A stretch of DNA of 17,500 nt, taken from Chrysomallon squamiferum (taxonomy: Eukaryota > Mollusca > Gastropoda > Neomphalida > Peltospiridae). Positions 9,489 through 17,496 of the stretch are shown in pieces. The notes below the pieces were generated by a model, which saw only the letters and a program-made list of their open reading frames with translations, searched no databases and was not told the origin of the DNA. The DNA is taken from NCBI GenBank assembly GCA_012295275.1, contig CM022675.1, positions 10,832,016 through 10,849,515 on the forward strand, given 5' to 3'. Numbering within the stretch: position 1 is the first letter of the stretch; the number at the start of each line of letters is the position of its first letter. The translations under genes were made by a program, and so were the position numbers.

Positions 9489-9905
9489 CATCATCATCAC
9501 CTTCGTCGTCATCATCAGAATGGCCATCAAAGTCACAATCTTCTTCATAATGATGCTGCTGTAATGACGTTTAAATACTCTGAAGTATATTACCATTTTA
9601 CTACTACTACTGCTACTCCTACAACTTCTACTACAGCTGCTTCTTGTGCTGATGTTGCTGCTGCTGTTGTTACTGTTGCTATTACTATTACTGCTACCAG
9701 TACCATGACTAAAACTATTACTACTACTACCATTCCTGTGATAGTATTACTGCTGCTTCTGCTTCTATTACTACTTCTACTACTCCTACAACTACTTCTA
9801 CTATAGCTATTAAAACTACTATTAGCTGTTTGCTACTACTATTACTGTTACTACTACTACAACTACAACTAATACTAATTCTACTAAAACTATTACTAAT
9901 AACAA
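9489..9905. repeat. Long mosaic triplet region (ATC, ACT, GCT, CTG)
   Basis: ATC/GTC triplets at 9489-9517, then from about 9597 to 9905 an imperfect ACT/GCT/TCT/ATT mosaic of over 300 bases. It is open in at least one frame because of its composition; the Thr/Ala/Leu strings are not a protein family. Confidence 0.85.
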
Positions 9906-10340
9906 TAATCTTCGATTAATTGAATTTTGAATCTGAAAGATTCAGTCTTCAAATGTATGCACCCGCCAGAATACGATCTTAATACATTTAATACGGTTCA
10001 TTTTTATTTTCGTTCTAAGATAACAAGAATAAGCGTAATTAAAAATACGAAAATACTAGGCTGCAGGCCGAATGAAGGGGAAGCCATTAAACTAAGCCAA
10101 AATGTTTGAAATGAATAAAAGTCTTGCTTAATAAATTAAGGTTAAAAACAATCATTTTGAATACGCATTAATAGGCACAATTGTTTTTTTTTTACTGAAA
10201 TGTATTTTTAACAAAATGAAGTTTAATTAATAAAGGTTGTGAGTGTTCTTCAATTTCAGTACATATATATTTTTAAATAACAGAATGTAATTCTTGCTTT
10301 GTTTAATAGTTTGTAATATTTGTGTTTTACCTCTGTGTAA
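9906..10340. other. AT-rich non-coding, nothing recognised
   Basis: Unique AT-rich sequence. A 60-codon frame at 9927-10109 shows no family resemblance. No RNA gene recognised. Confidence 0.4.
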
Positions 10341-10357
10341 AACTGTTGTTGGTTTGT

Positions 10358-10540
10358 TTTGTTTTTCTTTCCTTTCTTTTCTTTCTTTCGTCACATTCTT
10401 AATTTTCTTTATATTTCTTCTTTTCGTTTTTTGTTTTTTTGTGTTTCTTCCATGCTTTTCTTGTTTGTTATTCTTTTATTCTTGTTTATTTATTTACTTT
10501 TATTTTGCTTCCTTGCCCTTTGTTTCTTCATTTCTTCATT

Positions 10541-10583
<43 letters not shown>
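10358..10583. repeat. Pyrimidine-rich tract ending in (TTTC)n
   Basis: T/C-rich degenerate sequence grading into TTTC tetramers, pure at 10539-10583. Phe/Leu/Ser frames here are artefacts. Confidence 0.9.
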
Positions 10584-10870
10584 GTGTGTTGTTTTTAAAT
10601 CTTTTCATACAGGTCATAGACATTCATTTCTGTCAGTTTTGCACATCTGTGGGATCAAATGCTGCGGACTGTGTTATCGTGTCTGTCAAAAGGTGGACAT
10701 CAAAGATACGTTACAGCTAATTGGGAAGAAAAAGAAATAGGAAAAAATACGTTTTTCTTTATCATATTTCTTCTTTGCTGAAACTAATACGTTTGAACGT
10801 TTACTATTGAAATATGACAACGTACGTGTTGTTCCTTTGTTCTTTCTTTAATTCATTGTTTACGCACGGA
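10584..10870. other. Unique non-coding
   Basis: Slightly more complex sequence after the TTTC array (10605-10730). The tail of a plus-strand frame crosses it, but its start is repeat translation. Nothing recognised. Confidence 0.35.
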
Positions 10871-10876
10871 TTTATG

Positions 10877-11430
10877 TAAGTAAATAAATAAATACAGACA
10901 TAGGTAAACAAATAAATAAATAAATAAATAAATACAAATAAAGAAAAAGTATAATAAAAAAGATACGAATAAAAAAAAAAACACCTAAAATCCCAAGACA
11001 TAACCAAACAAACAAACAAACAAACACACAAACAAATAAATAAATAAATAAGTTGTGAATTAAATATGTGCGTAAAAGACTAATAAATAATTATTGAACA
11101 AATAAAATAACATTACTTAATAAAAATGATTAAATAAATGAGTAATTAATATTAAATGAATATTGAGTAAATAAAGTAAATACATAAAGATTAAAGAAGT
11201 AAGTAGATAAATAATAAACAATAAATTTATTAATTAAATTAAAAGAATGTGTATAATATGACATATAAATGTAAATAAATAAATAAACAAACAATGAAAA
11301 ATTAAAAAAAGTCAAATAAAATCAAATAAAATAACAGATAAATCATGTGAAAACAAAAACAATTAATAATAATAATAAAAAAAAGAAACAGTATAGTTTA
11401 ATAACATAATAAAATCATAAAAAAAAAACA
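10877..11430. repeat. AAAT/AAAC-dominated low-complexity region
   Basis: Over 500 bases dominated by AAAT and AAAC tetramers, regular at 10877-10934 and 11006-11052 and eroded elsewhere. No gene. Confidence 0.8.
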
Positions 11431-11539
11431 AGAACCAATTTTTTGTATACCAAATTTATTTAACGACAATGTTACATAAATAATACATATACTTGTGTCA
11501 CAAAAAAAAGAAAAAAAAAAGGAAATAAATAATAGCAAA

Positions 11540-11540
11540 C

Positions 11541-11615
<75 letters not shown>
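11540..11615. repeat. (AAT)n microsatellite
   Basis: About 25 uninterrupted AAT units, translating to poly-Ile on the minus strand. 11616-12130 beyond it is AT-rich with short A/T runs and a GGGTGGGGGTGGGGG purine stretch at 11983-11998; nothing else recognised. Confidence 0.97.
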
Positions 11616-11617
<2 letters not shown>

Positions 11618-12131
11618 TATATTTGAGTGCGAATGTACAGTTTAAAATTACATACAACACTGGTTTTGTTTTTGTATTTTTTTACATTTTGTTTTCACAC
11701 ACACATACACACAGAACAAAGTATATAATAAATAAAGTGAAATTGTGTATTTGTTAGTGGAAAAAGATTTGAAACGATAATTGACTAAAATTTGATTATA
11801 AATGCACATACAGCATTCTTTATTTAACTTTAATTTTTTTTTTTTTGTGATAACTGAAATTTTTGATTGTTTGCTGAATTACGATTTTTTATTCTATTCA
11901 ATTTATTTATTTACTTATTTATTTCGCTTTTTTTTTTAATTCTTAGACTGGAACAAAGTAAACAAAAAAATAATAACGAACAGGGTGGGGGTGGGGGATG
12001 TAAACAAATGACGAATTTCTTTAACATAAACATTTTATTTTTATATTTTTATTAAAAAAGCAATCCCTGTTTGACTTTCAACCAAAGTATTCAGCATCTC
12101 TTAGTTTTTATCCTAATTTGTTTTAAACATA

Positions 12132-12132
12132 C

Positions 12133-12198
<66 letters not shown>

Positions 12199-12225
12199 TA
12201 ATAAAAATAAAAATAATAATAATGC
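12132..12225. repeat. (AAT)n microsatellite
   Basis: Pure AAT at 12132-12192, then AAAT/AAAAT variants to 12223. Confidence 0.97.
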
Positions 12226-12364
12226 TTCAAACATTTATGATCATGAGTTGACATAGAGTGGACATGTTGATGAAGTGAAATGAAGTAATACGGAGATTTT
12301 GTAGAGAAAACAAAATTAGAAGATAAATAAAATATATGGAAAGAAGCTGAGTACTGCTTGTCGT

Positions 12365-12445
12365 AATTACGTGGACGTGGGTAGCTCGGTGTATGAGCGG
12401 TTCAAGCAGGCTTGTTATGGGCAATATTGTCGCTCACACATAACT
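12365..12445 (+). other. Structured unique segment with tRNA D-arm-like motif
   Basis: TAGCTCGGTGTATGAGC at 12382-12398 resembles a tRNA D-arm and A box (GCTC pairs with GAGC). GGTTCAAGC follows at 12399-12407, far too close to serve as a B box. Further inverted repeats are CAAGC/GCTTG (12403-12414) and TGAGCG/CGCTCA (12394-12399, 12431-12436). No acceptor stem or T-arm could be fitted, so this is not called as a tRNA; an eroded tRNA-derived SINE is possible. Confidence 0.25.
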
Positions 12446-12600
12446 TGAAAGGAGTAATAGAAAGTGCAATACTGTGGTATGATTGGAAACAAAAATGTTT
12501 AAGAACTGTGACAGTTTTATAGATACTGATGTTTCAGGAAACGTACATAAAAATAGCGATATTTTTGTTTTGAATTCTGTTAATAGCTAAGATAGGAAAG
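12446..12600. other. Unique non-coding
   Basis: AT-rich unique sequence; nothing recognised. Confidence 0.4.
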
Positions 12601-12603
12601 GTA

Positions 12604-12612
12604 ATAATAAAA

Positions 12613-12661
<49 letters not shown>

Positions 12662-12690
12662 TAAAAAATAAAATAAAATAATAATAATAA
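12604..12690. repeat. (AAT)n and AAAAT repeats
   Basis: AAT array at about 12614-12659, then AAAAT variants and AAT to 12690. Confidence 0.95.
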
Positions 12691-12823
12691 TGGTAATTTT
12701 GTAAATTTATTAATACTGAAATTTTAGGAAGGATAAAATAAATAATGATAACTTTAACACAGCGATGATTTTTTAGGAGAAGAAAAATTAAAAAAAGATG
12801 TTTGATATATTTTAGTGTACAGA

Positions 12824-12860
12824 ATAATGATGATGATGATGATGATGATAATAATAATAA

Positions 12861-12891
<31 letters not shown>

Positions 12892-12912
12892 AAGAAGAAG
12901 AAGAAGAAAAAA
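12824..12912. repeat. Compound (GAT)n(AAT)n(AAG)n microsatellite
   Basis: Three arrays joined in the same triplet register: GAT (about 12829-12849), AAT (to 12863), AAG (to 12908), then poly-A. Each switch is a single-base change. 12913-13098 beyond it is AT-rich with nothing recognised. Confidence 0.96.
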
Positions 12913-13098
12913 ACATAATAAAAAAAAAAAATAAAAATAAACTTAGAGAAGAATTCAGCAATTCAAATTTTGAATTACGTTTTTAAAACATAAACAGCAA
13001 TAATTTTAACTAATGAAGATAGAATTATATTACAGTGTAATAATATCATAATTATTGGAAATATCTTAATAAAGCAAAGGTTTATATGAAATGAAAGC

Positions 13099-13159
<61 letters not shown>
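13099..13159. repeat. (AAT)n microsatellite
   Basis: About 20 uninterrupted AAT units. Confidence 0.97.
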
Positions 13160-13160
<1 letters not shown>

Positions 13161-13810
13161 CACAAAAACTCGCCTGAATGAAACTAAATTACAAGTAGAA
13201 TTAAAAATATTTTAAGTTGTCGATAATGAAACATTTATTCACAAATTTTCTATTTTTAACTATCTGATTGTCAGCATTTTTTATTATTATTAAACAGGAA
13301 TGTCGACCAGATATTTAACTTAGAACTGAGAGGAAAATAATAAATAAATATAGAAGCAAAGAAAGACTAACGAAAAATAAAAAAACGGGCTATTAAAAAT
13401 ACAATAATATTAAATATAATTAGCAGAGTAAAACAGATTAAAAAAAAAAAAAAAAAAGAATGCTGGAAAAATCTACGGATACATTTTTTAAATTTATACT
13501 GAATTGATATTATCACACGCAAAAACATAATTTCTCTATGAATATTAATGATTTCTTTTGTGTTTTTCTTTTAACATAATGTTTAAATTAGCATAATAGA
13601 AATTGCGGCATCGTTGTTACATAATGGTTCATTTTTGTGAATTACTAATGATAATGGAGAATGGTAAAAACATCGAGAATTTAATTTTAAATGATTGTTT
13701 GATTCTCATTCACATGTAAATTGAGTGCGTCTTTTAACAACAAAAATAAATGCATTTCACTTATGAAAATAAAAATAAACGAACATAACAGTAAGCTTGG
13801 AACAGATCCG
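13160..13810. other. AT-rich non-coding 3' of Scr
   Basis: 650 bases of AT-rich sequence with one A17 run near 13440-13457. No frame or RNA gene recognised. Confidence 0.45.
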
Positions 13811-13813
13811 AAA

Positions 13814-13880
13814 TAAATAAATAAATAAAAAAAAAAAAACTAATAAAAAAATTTAAAAAAAATTAAAAAAAAAAAAAAAT
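13814..13880. repeat. (AAAT)n and poly-A tracts
   Basis: AAAT units at 13814-13830 and several A runs to 13879. Confidence 0.9.
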
Positions 13881-13900
13881 ACAAACAAAAAAACCGAAAA

Positions 13901-13926
13901 TGTACGAATATTACCGAATTCGTACA
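13901..13926. other. Perfect 9-bp hairpin
   Basis: TGTACGAAT (13901-13909) and ATTCGTACA (13918-13926) are exact reverse complements around an 8-base loop. It lies about 760 bases past the Scr stop, beyond the favoured poly-A cluster, in a stretch with repeated CCGAA words. If transcription runs past 14245 it would sit in the 3' UTR. Too short for a typical microRNA precursor. Confidence 0.55.
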
Positions 13927-14244
13927 GGAAATGTATATATTCATTCTGACAACAAAGACTGTAAGATACGAACAGTTCCGAAAGATTCCGAATGAAAAAT
14001 GAAAACACACGAACAGAAGGAAAGAAATAAAGAAGAAAAAAACAAAAAAAAAAAACAAAACGAAACATACTTTATGAACAGTGCACGTACAAACCCGTGT
14101 CCATATTCAAAGAAATATCAAGAATTGCACATAATTTAAACAGAACGTCTTTGGTTTATTTTGAAAACATGACATAACATAACATTAAAATGTGTGCAAA
14201 ATACGTATTCCACACATAGATTGTTTTTAATTTTTAATTTTTAA

Positions 14245-14262
14245 TTTATTTATTATTTTATT
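14245..14262 (-). terminator. Candidate polyadenylation signals (AATAAA x3)
   Basis: Three AATAAA hexamers occur on the minus strand at 14262-14257, 14254-14249 and 14250-14245, about 420-440 bases after the stop codon and just past the end of the complex 3' UTR-like sequence. In AT-rich DNA such hexamers arise by chance. Position and compositional change favour this cluster, but another lies at 14160-14155. Confidence 0.35.
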
Positions 14263-14436
14263 TTTTTTAATTTTTTTTTTTCAATTTTACATTACCCCTT
14301 GTAAACCGAACGAACGTCGACGATTTCACCACGAACATTTAGCGCCATCACGAATCTGTTTTTAGCTGTGCTACCATCGTGAAGAAAACGTGACGACGTG
14401 ATTGGTCAATACCATACGACACCTGACCCCGTAACA

Positions 14437-14452
14437 GCCAGTAGAAACTGGC
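14437..14452. other. 6-bp stem with 4-base loop in the 3' UTR
   Basis: GCCAGT-AGAA-ACTGGC is a perfect inverted repeat with a tetraloop-sized spacer (TTCT in the minus-strand transcript). It could fold as a small RNA hairpin in the Scr 3' UTR. Not a terminator in a eukaryotic context; function unknown. Confidence 0.5.
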
Positions 14453-14580
14453 GTACGACTTACGCTCATCGTATTTTTGTTTTGTTTTTAATGTTGAAAG
14501 TAAGAGCTGCCAATCCACGAATACCAGACAATGAAAACTGAACACCAGCCAATCATAGTCGAAGAAGTCAGCGACAGTAC

Positions 14581-14630
14581 TTTCGTTTTCGTTTTCGTTT
14601 TCGTTTTCGTATTTTTTTTTTTTTTTTTTG
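14581..14630. repeat. (TTTTCG)n hexamer repeat and poly-T
   Basis: Five TTTTCG-type units (14581-14609), then T19 at 14612-14630. It lies 55-105 bases after the stop codon, so the Scr transcript would carry poly-A followed by (CGAAAA)n. Confidence 0.93.
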
Positions 14631-14684
14631 GCTGTCATAAATTGGGTCACGTCAGTCAACTGACAGCGTTAGGCTTTGTTCTGT

Positions 14685-14965
14685 TCACATCATCAACGCT
14701 TTCCTCTCGTCAGCGACTTTTTCTAGGGCGTTCGCCAAGTTCATGTTTTTCGCTATATGCGACAGTTTGTGTTCTTTCTTCCACTTCATCCGACGGTTCT
14801 GGAACCAGATTTTGATCTGTCTCTCCGTTAAGTTCAGCGCATGCGCTATTTCGATTCGTCGTCGCCGCGTGAGGTATTTGTTGTAGTGGAACTCTTTCTC
14901 GAGTTCCAACGTTTGATGACGTGTGTACGACGTCCTTGACCTTTTCGTTTCACCGTCGGTGCCGT
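14685..14965 (-). CDS. Scr: Hox5/Sex combs reduced homeobox protein, terminal exon (partial gene)
   Basis: This exon encodes the DNA-binding end of a nuclear Hox transcription factor that sets anterior-posterior identity. It starts after a minus-strand AG acceptor and enters in phase 1, so the first codon is completed by the upstream exon. It then reads [15 protein letters not shown] through a full 60-residue homeodomain, a 27-residue tail, and a TGA at 14687-14685. Visible homeodomain hallmarks are R5, the helix 2 run [12 protein letters not shown], and recognition-helix residues Q50, N51 and M54 in [19 protein letters not shown] before the domain, SY at positions 7-8 and EHK at the end match Drosophila Scr as I know it. 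Dfd/Hox4 and Antp would instead end in KDNK- or KENK-like sequence. The tail [18 protein letters not shown] is unlike the arthropod tail and suits a lophotrochozoan. The N-terminal exon with the hexapeptide is not in the window. Homeobox identity is near certain; Scr is likely. Confidence 0.9.
14769..14948 (-). other. Scr: Homeobox (60-residue homeodomain)
   Basis: The homeodomain spans 60 codons, from Thr1 (codon beginning at 14948) to His60 (ending at 14769). It has no frameshift and no missing contact residue: Arg5, Ile47, Gln50, Asn51 and Met54 are all present. Substitutions relative to the Antp/Scr consensus are His11, Tyr22, Lys24 and Asn39. All lie outside the base-contacting face, so the domain should bind TAAT-type sites normally. 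Confidence 0.96.
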
Positions 14966-14984
14966 CTGAAACAGAGAGAAAAAC
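14966..14984 (-). other. 3' splice acceptor with pyrimidine tract
   Basis: On the minus strand the sequence GTTTTTCTCTCTGTTTCAG immediately precedes the exon. The reading frame upstream of it degenerates into translated triplet repeat (Ile/Thr runs), so the true coding boundary is at this AG. The frame places the intron after the first base of a codon (phase 1). A short linker between hexapeptide and homeodomain interrupted by an intron is the usual Hox arrangement. Confidence 0.88.
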
Positions 14985-14990
14985 GGACAT

Positions 14991-15141
14991 TATTATTATT
15001 GTTATTATTATTGTTATTATCATTATTACTATTATCATTATTATTGTTATTGTTGTTGTTATTATTGTTATTATTATTATTGTTGTTGTTGTCGTCGTTA
15101 TTGTTATTGCTGTTGTTATTACTATTGTTATTATTATTGTT
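14991..15141. repeat. (TTA/TTG)n triplet repeat beside the Scr acceptor
   Basis: About 150 bases of ATT, GTT and CTT/GTC triplets, reading as AAT/AAC on the transcribed strand. It begins only 25 bases from the exon boundary, so the acceptor's branch point probably lies within it. Confidence 0.95.
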
Positions 15142-15244
15142 AAAACTTACTAATGACAATACTTACGTCAGTGATGAAAATGAAATGTCATTGTAAAAAA
15201 TGCCAAAATTATGACCAACAAGAATATATCCGTACACACGCGCA

Positions 15245-15270
15245 AACACACACACACACACACACACACA

Positions 15271-15306
<36 letters not shown>
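15245..15306. repeat. (CA)n microsatellite
   Basis: About 30 CA units with one GA interruption near 15271. Confidence 0.97.
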
Positions 15307-15310
<4 letters not shown>

Positions 15311-16068
15311 TATCAAGAAAAGAAAAAAGATATCGAAACAAATCTGACAGATTTAATGAATTTATTAAAATCCAGAAACGAGTTCATTCATTTTCAACAA
15401 AGAAACTAAAAACTGTCAGAATATTAATTCTAATAGATTTTAAAAATAAAGAAAGTTTACTATTTTTTTTTTAACTGCAACAAAACTATATATATATATA
15501 TCTAACTCTTTACAAGATTTAAGAAACACAAAAATGCCTGAAACGTTTGAGAATCCTTTAGAAATATTAGCTGAGCTGCTTTAATTTTTTATCATGGAGA
15601 CGCTGAAATTCCAAAAATAGTGTCTGATGATATTTTTCTTCTTCTTCTTCTTCTTTTAATGAATTTGACAAACTGCAGCCTTGTTAATTAACATTTCGGG
15701 CTAGATTTTCAGCGCTTCTTAATGTTAAATGATATCACTTCTTACCAAGAAAATTGCTTTTCTCTTTGATGTTGGCTTTTCCCAGTGGAAATAGTTAAAG
15801 CAGTAATTAAGAAGAGAGAGAGAGAGTAAAAAAAGAAATATTTTTGGGGTTTTATAGTCGACTAAGAAATAGCCTGTGGTATGATGTTAAGAATGATTAT
15901 CTAGATTACGTTCACCTGAATATTAATTTTGATACGTTTTAAGATTCTTGAAGTCTTTTTAAGCTGAATAACTTGGTGTGTGGGGGGGGTTCTTGAGGGG
16001 AGGGGTGTTTCTGTATGTATCTTACCACTTCAATAAATATTAGCCTTCTTATTGTACTAGTAAAAAGA
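15307..16068. other. Intronic AT-rich sequence
   Basis: No exon on the minus strand and no hexapeptide codons found. Short (TA)n at 15487-15501, (CTT)n at 15637-15655, GA at 15812-15826 and a G-rich stretch at 15977-16008. Confidence 0.5.
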
Positions 16069-16385
16069 AAATAATTCTACTACAATTATAACTGCTTCTA
16101 CAAGTATTACTGCTAATAATAATGCTACTATTCATATTCTTCTTAGATCCTACTACTACTATAACAACAAAACTGCTACTGTTGGCATCAACTTTACTAG
16201 AACAAATTCTACAACTATTACTAATACACATGCTACTATTAACTAACACTATTAATGCCACTATTACCACCATTATCCTACCTTCTACTGTTATTACTGG
16301 TATTGCAATGACGAATAATCATTATGATTACCCTCATCTCCATTACCATTATTATCATGATCTTTATTATCATCATCGTCGTCTT
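16069..16385. repeat. Degenerate triplet mosaic (ACT/ATT/AAC/ATC)
   Basis: Imperfect triplets over some 300 bases, resembling the mosaic at 9597-9905 but more eroded. Open frames on both strands are composition artefacts. Confidence 0.75.
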
Positions 16386-16565
16386 TGTCAAAGGCGATTA
16401 AAAACATATTAAACTATTGCTCTGCCGAGGCTATACTCCGACACCTATCTATTTTTATCTATTTTATATTTAAATTTGTTTTTTCCCCTATACATAACAA
16501 CAGAATGAAAAGAAGAAGAAAAAAGAAAAAAATATGACGTCAGACAAAGGGACGGACTGACTCCT

Positions 16566-16632
16566 AAAAAAAAAAAAAAAAAAAAAAAATTCTCCCAAAC
16601 ACGAAATGGTTCCTACCCCTTTTTTCATTTAC

Positions 16633-16663
<31 letters not shown>

Positions 16664-16668
16664 TATAT
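16566..16668. repeat. Two poly-A tracts and (TA)n
   Basis: A24 at 16566-16589, A27 at 16633-16659, then TATATATATA. Confidence 0.95.
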
Positions 16669-16679
16669 AAGAATAAAAA

Positions 16680-16900
16680 GACTCAGATAACATTGAGGAA
16701 TGTATCCGATGTATCCGTTGATACGGGGCTGTCGATGCTTCTAGGCGCAAAACTTAACGAGTCAACACTCCCAGCTTACAAACAGCGCTTGCGTTCTGAA
16801 CAAGCCTATCTGGAAACATCAAGTACAGTGTTCATACGCTTCGTTAAACGAATTGAGAAGGCAAAATAAATAACCTGCGTATGTCTTTAGTTTCTTTTTT
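16680..16900. promoter_or_regulatory. Complex intronic island, candidate regulatory element
   Basis: The most complex segment of the intron. A plus-strand frame runs to 16869 and its last 56 codons are non-repetitive, but no family is recognised and its start lies in poly-A translation. Small structures: tandem GTATCCG at 16702 and 16711, and GTATC-CGTT-GATAC (16711-16724). An intronic Hox enhancer or an unrelated small exon are both possible. Confidence 0.25.
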
Positions 16901-17396
16901 TAAAAGTTCCGAATATTTTCACACACTTGTTTCGTGGCCAGATTACTGTACGCATGAATGAACTATGAATGCAATAGGAAGAAAGGTGCGTGTATGCCTG
17001 CAAAGATATCTGTATGACTCTATATCTCTGATTTCTCATTCATTCATTCGTTCGTTCATTCATTCAACGTTCTTTCCTTCTTTCTGTCTGTATCTTTTGA
17101 TTTCTGAAACTCCGTGTATTTCAGTTCGTTTTCGTTGGTGTATGTATTTTATTAAAAAAACATCAATTTTTCATATATAAAGAAATGATAATAATATTAA
17201 TACATAAAAAAAAATACATGTATTACATGATGTAAATTCAACTGAACAAAAGGCAAAAAAAAAGTTCAAATTATTTTTAAAAATCCATTATTTTGTGTGT
17301 ACTATTAATACAAATTTAATACAATATTTAATACAATATTTTATTAGTGTAAAATGTTAAAATACTTATTATTAAATATAAAAAAATAAAAAAAAT
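16901..17396. other. AT-rich intronic sequence
   Basis: Nothing coding. CATT/CGTT tetramers at 17037-17064, TTC-rich to 17085, then strongly AT-rich sequence with a short direct repeat AATACAATATTT near 17318-17340. Confidence 0.45.
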
Positions 17397-17496
17397 ATTT
17401 CAAATGCATATATTATCAATATAATTACATTAAAATGTTTAACTGATACGTAGCAATTTCAAATGCTTCAGTAATACGTATTAAAATGTTTAACTG
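17397..17496. repeat. Diverged direct repeat pair at the window edge
   Basis: ATTTCAAATGC occurs at 17397-17407 and 17456-17466, and ATTAAAATGTTTAACTG at 17429-17445 and 17480-17496. The two copies share order but differ in the length between blocks, so this looks like an interspersed or tandem repeat continuing past 17500. Confidence 0.7.

Larger units (their letters stand above)
14263..14684 (-). other. Probable 3' untranslated region of the Scr gene
   Basis: Downstream of the TGA, sequence complexity and CpG content stay well above the surrounding AT-rich DNA until about 14282, then collapse into T/A-rich sequence. This is consistent with the transcribed 3' UTR. It contains a (TTTTCG)n tract followed by poly-T at 14581-14630, and two compact inverted repeats at 14437-14452 and 14651-14664. 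An open frame crosses part of it on the minus strand (14348-14659), but it is rich in repeat-derived Glu-Asn and Lys runs and is not recognisable. The 3' boundary is an inference. Confidence 0.5.

Noticed and set aside
12382-12407. tRNA gene
   Set aside because: A D-arm-like stem is present but no acceptor stem, anticodon arm or T-arm can be fitted at proper spacing.
13804-13812. AGATCCGAA, resembling the core of miR-10
   Set aside because: Flanking bases do not match the mature microRNA and no precursor hairpin surrounds it.
14348-14659. 103-codon minus-strand frame after the Scr stop
   Set aside because: It starts in poly-Lys and Glu-Asn repeat translation and lies within the expected 3' UTR; no domain recognised.
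14966-15038. Extension of the Scr reading frame upstream to a methionine at 15038
   Set aside because: The extension is Ile/Thr repeat translation and crosses a clear polypyrimidine-AG acceptor, so it is intron, not protein.
15153-15474. Thr-His repeat frames
   Set aside because: Translation of the CA microsatellite at 15245-15306.
16606-16869. 87-codon plus-strand frame as a gene
   Set aside because: It begins with translated poly-A and its non-repetitive part matches no known family; kept only as a possible regulatory island.
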